This document shows, one piece after another, positions 46,554 to 57,057 of a stretch of DNA of 64,000 nucleotides. Numbering within the stretch: the first letter of the stretch is position 1; the number at the start of each line of letters is the position of its first letter. The notes below the pieces were generated by a model. It saw only the letters and a list, made by a program, of their open reading frames with translations. It was not told the origin of the DNA and ran no database searches. The stretch comes from Pleurotus ostreatus/Saccharomyces cerevisiae fusant (taxonomy: Eukaryota; Opisthokonta), in the NCBI GenBank assembly GCA_024196135.1, contig JAMQCK010000012.1, forward strand, positions 185,054 through 249,053. The letters are read 5' to 3'. The position numbers were made by a program, and so were the translations under genes.

Positions 46554-47889
46554 TCATGCGTGCAGGAAGGCCTTGCGATGTATCGCCAGCCCATTCGCCT
46601 TCTTGAACTCCCGCCCGCACGAGCACACGAGCGAGCGTTTCGGCTTTGCAGGAACGGCGCGAACGGGTTCCGACGGCGCATCGCTCTCCTCGCTCTCCTC
46701 TTCTTCTTCGTCCTCCTCGCGAGCGGATCGACGAGCGTGCGCACCAGCGTGCTTTTGATTCTTGTGCTTATACAGCGAGCCACTCTGCGTGTACGCGCGC
46801 CCGCACCCCGGGTGATCGCACACGAACGGGCGGACGAGCCCATCGTCGTACGAGGGACCCGAGTCGGCATCCGACTCCCCGTCCTCGTCCTCGCGATGCC
46901 GACCGACCTTCGTCCAGCCGTGGCCTCTGCGAGCCGTAGCGGTGCCCCTCCGTGATACGGCGCTACCCCGCTGAGATGCCCCGCCTCCGCGCCGCGCCAT
47001 TCCCCGTCCCCGCGTGGCCGAGCCGCCCCTGCCCCTCTTCGCGGTGGACAACTTGCCCCACGCCTCGTCGCGCAGGAGTGTCTCCTGTTCGTGCCGCGCC
47101 ATGTGCTTCCAGAATGCGCCCTGATATTTGTACGTTCGCCCACAGCCGGCGACGTCGCATACGAACTCGTGCACGGGTTCGCGGGCCGCGTCGTAGTCCG
47201 AGCCGTCCTCGGAGGGGGAGGGAGACGATGCGGAGCGTCGAGGCGGCGGTGTGGGGATGCGGTCTTCGGAAGAGGATGATGGGGAGCGGGTGCGGCGGGT
47301 AGGGGACTTGACAATAAGGGTGACGCGCGGGCGCTTGGGGAGGGGGGCTGGGGGAGGAGTCAGTGAGGAAGCGAGAGTTGATGAGGGGGACACACCTGAC
47401 TCGTTGTCCGCGTCGTCTTCTGGGCTTCGAGTACGCGCCTTGGAGGCTGGCAATGATGTGTGAGCGACGGCTGAGGCGCGAGGATCAGCACGTACCTTTC
47501 GTTCTATGCTGACTGGACAAGGGTTCGTCCTCCGAGTCTGATCCCGAGCTAGAGGCGTGTCGACCGCCTGAAGCGCGGGACCGATCGTCGACGTCCATGT
47601 CCATGTTGTCATCTGCCTTGGATAGCGTCTCCTCGTCCCACTTCCCTACCGCCACTCCGAGTCTAATTCTCCCTGCCAGCGAGCGCATCGACTTGGCCAG
47701 CTCCGCGAAGCGCGGCCGCGCCGCGAGCGCGTCCAGGGATGCAGCGGCCGCGAGATCGATGGTGTCGCGATGCGTCAGGGGGCGCGTTGGCTCGGAAGTA
47801 GACGAGGGGAGCGTAGAGCCCGTAAGGGCGAGCGTTTGGCCGAACGCAGGGGCTGAATTGGCGGTCGCCATGGTCGATACGACGGACAT
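46554..47889 (-). CDS. C2H2 zinc-finger protein with Arg/Gly-rich linker
   Basis: Likely a nuclear DNA- or RNA-binding protein. Exons on the minus strand: 47889-47496, 47446-47396 and 47347-46554; phase-1 introns of 49 and 48 bp; 412 residues. The N-terminal third is plain and Ala/Ser-rich. Two fingers fit C-x4-C-x12-H-x3/4-H: CDVAGCGRTYKY ending HMARH, and CDHPGCGRAYTQ ending HKNQKH. A third, shortened one is CSCGREFKK with HRKAFLH at the extreme C-terminus. Fingers 1 and 2 are separated by an unusual Arg/Gly/Ser-rich linker (RGRGGSATRGRG and similar), and an acidic run precedes finger 3. The 48-bp second intron is divisible by three and could be retained, adding 16 residues. Confidence 0.85.
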
Positions 47890-48564
47890 GGTTCCGTGTT
47901 CGGATTCAAGACTTATGAAGGGTGTGTTTGTTGACGATGCTGGCTGTCGCGCGCATTCGACATGGACGCTGGAGACAATGAGCGGAAGACAAAGAGCCGA
48001 TGACGATCGCGGCGCGGCGTCGGTCTTCGTGTCGGCGTCGGCGCGGGGATCTAGGGCAATTTCGAATTCTGGAGATCCGCTGCGAGTTCGATTCCTGATG
48101 TGATTCGGGCGAGTTTGACGCCCAAGAAAAGAAGGGTTTTGTTTCTTGCACTTGAGCCTTTTGTGGGAGAACGAGTGCTTTTAGCAACACATGGTGAAGG
48201 TTCAGAACAAGGCGCGGAATTTGGGTTGTCGGCGATTGCCACACGCGCACGTGACCAGCGCTTATGTACCGCATTCTTGTAGTTTTTACCTTATCCTCGT
48301 ACCACCATAGAGGACAACTGGAATACATTCTAATCTGGTTTCGAGTCGACCGACGATTACAACAACAGAAGGCGCCAATATATTCGCGGACGTGTCCTGT
48401 GGTTGTGGGATACAGAGCCTCGAAAGGCAGTCTCGTATCCCTTTCATGCTGCCGAGGACGCAGGAGCGAGACATGCATATCTTGCCCACCCCTACTCGGA
48501 TACGCTCTATATAGGTATGATCAATGGATCGACACCTTCGCTTTCAAGGATGCTTACACACCTT
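47890..48564. other. Intergenic, nothing recognised
   Basis: A 675-bp gap between the start of the C2H2 gene and the end of F-box gene 5. No supported gene; it includes the promoter of the C2H2 gene. Confidence 0.45.
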
Positions 48565-49854
48565 CTAAGCCCCTATGGACTGTCGGAAAGGACCTGGCTC
48601 GATGGAGATCATGCGCAGGCTACCGTCCCTGACCTCATAATTCGAGTTCATAAAGCGCAATCTCAAATTCTTGAAATGCGCGAGCGGAGCGAGATGCTGA
48701 AGAGGGTCGTTCTCGGCGTAGTCCTTCGGAACGATATATAAATCGTGTAGGATGTTCGTGGAGCAGCGCTCGCATACGGCGCGGACAAGAAGGTCCACTT
48801 CCGCGGCGGTCACAGCGCCGTGAACATTGAAGTCGATATATTCCAGGCGCGCTGCTGCCAAGCGGATGATGTCAGCCGCCATGAGGGCAGGGCAGTTAAC
48901 GGTGCGCAGTGCACGAAGGGGCCTGAATGCGGACGCGTCGTATGATACGGGCCGACGGAAGGACGATTTGCTCGCAACGCTCACTATACACAGGCTAGTG
49001 AGAGAGGGAGTCTGCGAGATATGCCGAAGATAGGGTATGTCGGCGTCTGGCTGACGATCCAATAAGGTAATGACAAGGCGAAGGGAGGATACTCGGGAGC
49101 CGACGGCGTGGAGTGAGTCCACAAAGGAGATGCGAGGGCCATCGCCTAGCTCGGGACTGCTGTCGTCAAAGCAATAGACCTCACGTAGACTTGAGCATGA
49201 TTCGACCAGAGGGAGCATATGCTTGTATCCCACGCTGGTTGGACGCAGCTTCAGATGAGTTATAGCTCCCAGGGGCATGATGGATGGAAGGAAGCGGAAG
49301 TGGAGCGAGACCCTTTCCAGCATAAGACAGTCATCGCGTAGCTCTAGTGAGCGCAATCGACAGAGAAACCCGGCGGGCGGGGGACATGCCATGATTGCTT
49401 CTTGTACGGAAAGCATATAAACACAGTTGATCGTCAGTCGCCTGATCAGGGCCGCCTTGCGAAGGGCGGGTGTCCAGTCAGATGGGATGAGAGCGCGCAT
49501 CGGGCGCTACAGATCGCCGCGTTAGCATGGGCCTCCCTGGTACCGATAACTACTTACCAGGTAACGTGGCTCCGCTTTAAAACCCGTCCGCTGCTTGGGC
49601 GCCTATCCAGATGTTAACGATCAGTGCGCCATCCGGGTGGTCAGCGTAGGAGTCGATCTCACATAAGTCCACAGATGTCTTGGCATAAGCTTCAGGAGGT
49701 ATGTCAGGTCAGGAAGATCTGCCCACAGGGCTGCCTCTGCGACGTCCTGCCAGTCACGACAGACACGTGCAAGGCGAACGAGATCGCAAGGCCGGAGGGT
49801 ATCGTCCCATGCGACTAAATATCGTATATCAGCCATAGATAGAGCCTTCTGCAT
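48565..49854 (-). CDS. F-box/leucine-rich-type protein 5
   Basis: Probable SCF substrate receptor. Exons on the minus strand: 49854-49663, 49602-49558 and 49506-48565; introns 60 and 51 bp, phase 0; 392 residues. I chose the ATG at 49854 over the one nine bases upstream because it makes exon 1 exactly 192 nt, as in the four sisters. The F-box shows LARVCRDWQDVAEAALWADL; the 45-nt exon 2 encodes APKQRTGFKAEPRYL; exon 3 starts RPMRALIPSDWTPALRK, followed by LRR-like segments. Confidence 0.85.
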
Positions 49855-50309
49855 CGTTGCCATTGAAGGCGACGCGGAAAAGCGAAGTGCGCTAACGAAG
49901 AAGATGAGTGGAAGAGGTGAGGCGTGGTGTGCGCCATTGAGGCCCAGGGTCGGGTAATGCCGAGAACATTCTCACCCCTCCTGAAATGGGATTTCTCCCA
50001 AAACAGCCTAAGTACTTACGGAGCACGATACCAGAATAATCCATGAAGCAGCCGCACTTCCTGTCAGTCTTGCATCTCCTGTGATCTATGATATGATTGG
50101 CATTCGTGGGACGCGGGTTTTCTAGGATACAAATAACGATAATGCGTGTGGTAGGCTCGGATACGTGGTATATGTGTTGGTATATATGGGCGAGCGCAAA
50201 GTTCGAAAGGTCCGAGAAAAAAAAACCGGATAAAAGACATCAGAAACATAAGAACCGAGATGATAAGAGCAATCAGAGCGGGAAATGCGCACCCATATTC
50301 TGCACGACA
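49855..50309. other. Intergenic between F-box gene 5 and the metacaspase-like gene
   Basis: A 455-bp gap containing the promoter of F-box gene 5 and the 3' side of the protease gene. No gene seen. Confidence 0.45.
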
Positions 50310-52320
50310 TCAGACGCTTCCCGCACGCAGAGGATCGATACGCACCAAGGGGGTGCTGCTCGAGATCTGGTAGAGACGTCAACGACGCGGGCCTCTACCA
50401 TGGATGTCGAGACTCACCTGCAACGTCTGTCGCTGCAACTCGCTGGGATGGCGAAAGCGACCGAAGAACGAGATGCCGGGCTTCTCGACCTTGGGGGACC
50501 AAGCCTGTTGGTCCCACCGCTTCGTTTCGTTACGGAACGAAGCGTGGACAGAGCCTTCGCTGCTGGCACGATGCTCCAGATAGCGCTCTACGCGCCGTTG
50601 CTCAGCCTCTTTGTTGAGCCTCTTGCGCTCCTTGTCAATGAATGATCTGGGCGTGTCGTCAGCGACGGGAAGAGGCGTATGCGACGATGTCCTCACTGTG
50701 CTTTCGAGCCGAGTTTCCGGAAGGATATATCAGGATTTTCGTCTGCAGTATGCTTAGTGAACGAGACACGGTGGTACACGACGGCGCCTACCAAGCACGG
50801 AGATTATGGCCTTCGAGCTCGTTGAGCGAGAATTTGCCGGATGATTGTTAGATTACGCACCGTGGTGAAGGACATGTCTGCTGCTTCGAATGTGCTTTCA
50901 GCGTCTTGGCAGGCGCTGATGCAAATCTTAATGCATCTTCGTCAGTACCCGACACTGCGCAGCTAGGGCAGAATGCCGCACCGCACTAGACCCCAACATG
51001 CGCGAACGCATGCATAGGCCACTGCAGGGTCTAGCGTCCCCGAAGATGGCCGTTTTCAATGCGCCAGTGATGACCTTGAAGTCCATGACCGGGCTGCCCC
51101 GATCCATGACGAGCTCACGGGATGTCATCGCTGCGAACTCTTCGCGACCTACGGAGGGCAGGTCAGCATTCGGCACGTGGGAGTCCCTGGTGGTCATACC
51201 TCGTCGTAGAGCCCGTCGAATGCACGCTCCCGCGCCCTGGAAACAGTTGCATTTATCATGGAAGAGATCTTTCGGAAAGTAGGTCATCATCGTGTTGTGA
51301 TGCAGTCGGGCGTACTCACCTAGGGACGTCCCCGAATGGCAACAGTCCATGATTGCCTGGCGAACTTCAGCATGAGCACGAAAAGTGCGAGTTCAGGGAC
51401 ACTCACGATGAACTTGCATCCCGCGGGCATGGAATCTGGGAGGAGACGATAAAGTACCTGGATGAAGAGGCGAGTGCGATCAGCCGAGGAAGTGTGGGCG
51501 GGGATGTGAGGCGTACGTCGTCCCTGATAATCTTCTCCTTATCCTCTGGATTCAGGGCATCACACGGAACGATGTCTGACGATGCCTCATTTAGCATCGT
51601 CGAAAGCGATTGGGCTCGATTGAAACGCACATTGGTCGTGTCCTCCGCGCTCGTTTCCGTCCTCGAAGCGCCGCGGGAGCTGCGAGCCATGTCCTGCGTC
51701 TGCACAGCTATCAGTCGAAGCTGTTAAAGCGGCGACAGCGACTCACAGTGCAGCAAGAGAGTGTCTCCTGTCGACAAGTCAGCCTCGTTGGGACATCCAG
51801 AGCTCCTAAAACGCACCAGGCCGAGCCTTTCCCGTCATACGCCGAATCTCCCGCAGCTGTGCACCGTGAGTGCGACTTGGCTGACGTGATGAGGGCGAGA
51901 GACAAACAATGTTAGCCCGGGTAGGTTCGCCGTGCGGATCGGCTTTCTTGCCGTCGAGCATGACGATCACGTTCTTGTCCTCGAAGCCGAACTTGTCTAA
52001 TCGTATATCAGCCAGGGTTCCGCGTCGCGTGAGGTCGCTGCTAGCGACGCACCGATCAGAAGCTGCCGCATCCTCCTTACGTCCGCCTGGGTGTTCCGCA
52101 ATCTATCTGGTTTGGGCCAGCCCCCGTACTTGATGCCAATGAGCAGCGCGAGCTTGGTGCTCTGTTGCTTCTTGCGCGACTCGAGGAGAAGCTTGAGGAG
52201 TCGCACGGTCTTGAGCTCCGCCACCACCTTCCGGACTACCCGCACGAAGGTCGTGGCTGCATGGCGTGCAGCACACTGGCTCGCGCGCGGGACGTCCTCG
52301 ACGGTGGTGGGGGTGGGCAT
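50310..52320 (-). CDS. Metacaspase-like cysteine protease (caspase fold, C14)
   Basis: Predicted Arg/Lys-specific cysteine protease. Well-supported exons on the minus strand: 52320-52053, 51996-51908, 51856-51817, 51767-51747, 51699-51631, 51575-51517, 51457-51407, 51356-51320, 51268-51200 and 51148-51075, all joined in phase. They give KLALLIGIKYGG (first strand), then LLLHYAGHGSQL with the catalytic His, then AIMDCCHSGTSL with the catalytic Cys. Exon 9 could start 32 bases later. Beyond 51075 the model is tentative: WPMHAFAHVG, CISACQDAESTFEAADMS, a charged SFIDKERKRLNKE segment (splice junction near 50650) and a last exon 50366-50310 ending LRAGSV. These fit the C-terminal half of fungal metacaspases in order. 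The usual long Gln/Pro prodomain is replaced by about 60 residues. Loss of function cannot be excluded. Confidence 0.75.
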
Positions 52321-53601
52321 AGGTCGATGTGAAGGTAGAATAAGTGAGAGAGAGTTGGACAAGCCGTGCCGAGCTTTTCGATGTCGGCGGCGATTCCGGC
52401 TTGGGCGAAGCACCGACGGACCGAGTGACGTCTTCCATCACGCACGGGGAGGCTGCGACCTGGACCCACACCTTTGAATGTTTGTTCTCGCGAGGAGAAA
52501 TGGCGAAAACAGCACGTACAGACAAGACCGGGCGAAGATGTCGCATGAGAGGCGCTGATAGGCCACCGACGACACGAGCGATGTCGAATGACATGACGAA
52601 GATCGCGCGGTGGCGTGGGTATTTTGCAAGCTTCGTCGATAAAGGTCGAGATATCCTGTAGAGGAGGAACACCAAGGATGACAGAAACGATGAACATACC
52701 TTCCAAGAGAGGCGTGCGTCTTCCCTCGAGCCATCCTCGACGATTCCTCCGTTCGAAAGAAGGAAGTATCAGCACGCGCAAAATGAAGCAATTCCCGCTT
52801 ACCTGTATACCTCTAGGGGGATATGAAAAGCCGAGGACGCAAGAGCCTGGACTCGAGAACTCCGATTGAATCTAACTTGACGGAGTGGAAAGGCCAGTGT
52901 GAGTGACTGAGAAGTTGCGCCACATAGAGATGGTCTGAAGATGCTTCACACAATATTGCTCGCGAGACATCCGGCGTGGATGCCAGAATTCAAGCACAGG
53001 AGGACAAAGCGGACTTCGAACTAGCAGCGAAATGTGAGCCCAGTCGCGCTTGCGTTTCACGCGTCGGCCGTCTAACACACGCCCTCAGCACACATTGTCA
53101 AGGCGAAAAGAAAAGCGTACCATATCTCCCACGTCGCTCCAAAGATCTATTCAGGTTCGTCTTCTCACTTCCCGGACATGTACAGCTTTACCGCGCAGCG
53201 CTGAAGCGATAAGGCGCCCGCGTTGGATTTTAGCCCGTCAGAGGGAAGCGCGTCGAGAACTGGTGAGAGGCCAGAGGGTATGGAGCTTTCAGAGAGGTGT
53301 AGATGTGGACACGACCGACGAAACTTCGGCGAGATGGACGAGAGGGCATGCAAGTCCAAGACAAAGGCAGTTAGCCGAGCGCAACCCCGTTCCCACGGTC
53401 ACGCATACACGTTGATTGGCATGTTGATGTTCGCTGACATTGTAACCAGACCTCGCGCTGTGTGAGAACAAAGGTATACATCAATTTCAGGTGGTATACA
53501 GTCTGCTATCGTCAAGACAGCGGTATATAAATACACTCGACCCCCAAATAAATATTTTTGCGGCGATCCAATCGTTCCCTATTTTCTTCTGCATTCATCG
53601 C
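52321..53601. other. Gene-poor stretch upstream of the metacaspase-like gene
   Basis: On the minus strand 52330-52780 has splice-like signals and patches of open frame that could be 5' exons of the metacaspase or a small unrelated gene, but no consistent model closes. 52900-53480 shows nothing. The 3' region of the AA11-like gene begins at 53601. Confidence 0.4.
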
Positions 53602-54575
53602 TCAGAACGACCCACGACGACGCCTGTGCGCGCGCTTCGCCGGTGCGCTGACGCTCGCGCTTGCAGAAGCAGAGGCAGACACCGTCGCAGTCGCAGTGGC
53701 GCTGCCAGACGCGGGGGTCGCGCTCGTGCCCCCGCTCGCGGCGCCGCAGTCGCCCGCGGGCGCACCGATGGCGTCGTCCCCGTCCGCGCGCTCGACCTGC
53801 TCGCCTGGGTTCGGGTAGTCGACGTCGGTGCCCTCGGGGACGGTGCAGTCGTTCAAACCGCTGAGCTGGGCGACGAAGACGTCCGGGTAAGTGCTGAGGC
53901 CCGCGCCGCCGTTCTCGATGGTAATGATGGCGCTGGGGAGGGAGATGGTTAGTTCAAGGTCTTCGAGAAGGTAGGGGGAAAGGGACAGGTGTTGGGAGCG
54001 GTGGCAGCTGGGGAAGGCTAGACGAGAAGTATGGGGGGAGCACTTACCAGTTCATGTACATCTCGCGGTTGCCGACGCGGTTGTTCCACGTCCAGGCGAA
54101 GACGTTCTCGCCGTCCTTCGCGTCGGCGGGCACGTCGACGGTCATGTTGAGCGGGCCCGTGCTCGCGGGGCAGTTGCCGATGAAGGACTTGATGACCTTG
54201 AAGGTCTCCCCGCCGTCCTCGGACAGCGAGAACTGGCACGAGCCGCCCTCGTGGATCGCGCTGCCCTCGAGACTAGAGACACCGCTTAGCGCTATCATCC
54301 CCGAGACCAGAAAGGCAACCTCGCACTCACGTCACACTCTGCGTCGACCCCGCCGCCCAGGTCGCCACGCTCTCCTTGCCCTCGGTGTCCGCGAGGTAAC
54401 CCTTGCACGGGTAGTTCGAGCCGTCAGAGATGAGCGGGCTTGTCATCGAGTAGTCGATGAGGTTCTCCGGCGTGTTCGGGTTGCTCTTCGAGCGCAGCGG
54501 CGGCGGGTTGGTCACCTCCATGTGCGCGGCGGCGGACGCGACGAAAGCAGCGAGGAATGCAATGGAGGCCTTCAT
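53602..54575 (-). CDS. Secreted AA11-like lytic polysaccharide monooxygenase
   Basis: Copper enzyme expected to cleave crystalline polysaccharide (chitin in characterised AA11) by oxidation outside the cell. Exons on the minus strand: 54575-54331, 54272-54048 and 53932-53602; introns 58 and 115 bp; 266 residues. A signal peptide of about 17 residues ends in ASAAA, so the mature chain would begin with His18, the first ligand of the copper brace. Then follow NPPPLRSKSNPNT, YPCKGY, the hallmark HEGGSCQFSLS with a second His, FAWTWNNRVGNREMYMNC, and TIENG. After the catalytic domain there is a Cys-containing stretch, a Ser/Ala/Thr-rich low-complexity linker and an abrupt basic end (RRRRGSF) with no binding module. 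Some relatives of this sequence type have not been assayed, so activity is inferred. Confidence 0.82.
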
Positions 54576-54702
54576 AGTGGATAAAGTATCTCAAAGAGGG
54601 AGCGGAATAAAGAGTGGCCGAAGGCGAGAGGGGAGGGCGCGGGAGGTCGCGAGGGTGAAGAGGCGGAAGAATCGTCTGAGGCATATCTGCGACTTTGAAG
54701 GG

Positions 54703-54709
54703 CTTTATA
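54703..54709 (-). promoter_or_regulatory. TATA-like element of the AA11-like gene
   Basis: TATAAAG on the minus strand lies about 128 bases upstream of the ATG at 54575. Position and orientation suit a core promoter; there is no other evidence. Confidence 0.4.
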
Positions 54710-55910
54710 CTGCAGTCCCTGACCTGCGGATGGACGTCAGGCATGCGATTGGACAGAGACGGGAGGGGTGCCGAGTAGTATCATCTGCGAGCACCTCGCA
54801 GCGGAACATGCTGCACGCACCGAAACGCCCCCACTCTCACATAGAGCGCGACTGCGCGCCACGGCGGCGCTGCGTGAGCCGCTGCACGCAGGGTGCGGTC
54901 GCACTGGCGCCGCAGAGAACCGAGCATGTCGACATATGCAGGACGAGCTGCGTTCCGAATAAAGAGACGTCGGCCGATTCATGATGCGGCACTTGTGCGG
55001 TGGGTGGGTCGCCTGGGGGAGGAAAGATGCTGATGATAGCCAAGATAGAACAAGAAGGAATCGCAGAGCGCTTATCCACGCGGGAGGATATTGAGGGAAC
55101 AATGCGGCCGCACGTCCTAGAGCACTGAGGTATTCCGCGTCTCGCAATGTTATCTGCGGGGGGTAGTCAGCATAAGCCAATGTCGAGCCTGTGCCAAAAT
55201 TGCTTCCCCTTGAGGCCGTCGCTGTAGGGCGGTAGAGGAAATCGTAGGGCTTCGAGCGCAATGGAGAGTTAGCAAGAAAGAAATGTACCCTCACTGATCA
55301 CATGATTCAAAATCGATCCCTCCGGATCCGAGGGGTTCATCAGCAGCACAGGCCGAGAAGCGAGAGACCTGGCAAGTAAGAAGAGGTATTGATTGTGCGT
55401 GTTTGCGTCAGTGGTGTGCGAGTACATCCTGGACCGTCGGGAGTATCTAGAGTTCGGGCAGAACGACCGGGGGGGCCAAGAGACTCGGAACCACTCGAAG
55501 ACTGCCCAAGACGTCTCTCCAACCCACTGCTGCAGCCCCTACGTCGATCACTCTAAACCGTCAGCGTTGTTGTGCGCCGTGATGCAAGTTCGATCGCGAG
55601 TCAAGCGCGTGGGAATGTCTTCGGTCTTTCCCGGTTCGCGCCCATCAGCTTCACTCTCCCACGCCACGCTTGACCTCCTTCCATCATCTTTCGAGCCAGC
55701 ATCCCCTCATCCGTCATGAGTCGCATATCATGCTACCCGAAGATATTGTCGCTTATAGGCCCATCTTGAACGCCGATGACTCGGGATACTTCCTAGGCGA
55801 TAGTCCTTGAACTCTGTCTGATGCTTGATCATCTCACCGCGGTCGGGTCGGTACTTTACTCAGGCAGGCTCTCAAGTCCTGCCGATCCAGATCTTAGGCT
55901 TAAGACTTGA
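54710..55910. other. Intergenic between divergent genes
   Basis: About 1.2 kb between the AA11-like gene (minus) and the NmrA-like gene (plus). No convincing gene. A weak minus-strand frame at 54737-55294 lacks any recognisable feature. Confidence 0.45.
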
Positions 55911-55911
55911 G

Positions 55912-55918
55912 TATATAA
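55912..55918 (+). promoter_or_regulatory. TATA box of the NmrA-like gene
   Basis: TATATAA about 50 bases upstream of the ATG at 55963, correctly placed for a fungal core promoter. Confidence 0.5.
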
Positions 55919-55962
55919 AGTGTTGCTGAAGGTCAGTTCTCGCCATTCCTCCTCAGCTAAAA

Positions 55963-56994
55963 ATGCCTTCGGAATTCAAATCCATCGCCGTCGCTGGTGC
56001 CCAAGGTAGCGTCGGGAAACCCACAATCCTCGCCCTCGCCTCACTTCCTGGCACCTCCGTTATCGCGCTCACTCGAAAGGCGGCCACGCGCCCAGAATGG
56101 CTTCCTCAAGGCGTTAACCACTCAGGCATCGACTTCGACGACGTCGACGGCACGGCGGACGTGCTGCGCGAGCACAGAGTTGAGGTCTTGATCAGCGCGG
56201 TCTCCCATGGAGCCGTTATGGCTCAGATACCGCTCTCGAACGCTGCGAAGGCGGCGGGCATACGTCTGTTCGTTCCCAGCGAGTTCGGCACGATTACGGT
56301 GGGTTGGCGCGAAGAGGATATACCGCCCTTTTTGGTACCCAAGATCAAGGTGGCAGGTCGGTACATTCCTGATTGTCTTGCGGATTAAGTTCTAGCTGAA
56401 TACATGTGTCAGACCACCTCGGGTCCATCGGACTACCGTCCCTTCGCATCTTCGTGAGTGTGGCTTGTTGAACTGCGATAATCCTGGTCTCAATCGTGGC
56501 AGGTCGGCATGTTCATCGAAGCCATCACGACGCTCGTCGGCTACGACGCCAACAAGAAGGTCAACATATTTGAATCTCTTCAAGGCGACACACCCTTCTC
56601 GGCGACATCTGCGCCTGACATCGGCGGTGAGCAACAGTTCTATGCCGCGAAAGCGCCCTCCGACTGATATTCCGCAGGCTTCATCGCGCACGTCGTTACG
56701 CATTACCCCGTCTACGACCTCGCGAGCAAAGCGCTTCGCATCGAGGGCGAGAGACTCACTCTTAACGGTCTTGGGGCCATTCTTGAGGCACCCGTCGAAA
56801 AGGCGGAGGAGGTGCCGTCGCTTCCGGGCGGCCCGCCTGCGTTCATTATGTCGGGATTGCAGACTAGCATCGAGAAGGGGCTTATGAATCAGGAGACGAA
56901 GGTCAGCGAGGGCGACGGAGCGGGTGGTGCTAATCACATGTGGCCTGGCCATCGGTGGGCGACGCTGAAGGAGTATCTGCAGCGCGATATGTAG
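55963..56994 (+). CDS. NmrA/isoflavone-reductase-like NAD(P)-binding protein
   Basis: Atypical short-chain dehydrogenase fold; members are reductases or redox-sensing regulators. Exons 55963-56356, 56413-56453, 56503-56626 and 56678-56994; introns 56, 49 and 51 bp; 291 residues, typical of the family. The N-terminal glycine motif is VAGAQGSVGK (residues 10-19). RLFVPSEFGT and the following basic VPKIKVAG correspond to the conserved segment with the active-site Lys region. The C-terminal part (HYPVYDLASKALRIEGERL) continues the family pattern. Substrate unknown. It sits next to two secreted carbohydrate-active genes but shares no visible regulation with them. Confidence 0.87.
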
Positions 56995-57057
56995 GGTGGC
57001 GCTTGATCAGAATGAAAGTTGAATGTTGTACATTTTCCGACGATGCCGGCGCGATAG

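Noticed and set aside
54737..55294. 185-codon minus-strand frame as a gene
   Set aside because: No conserved motif, atypical composition and no splice or promoter support.
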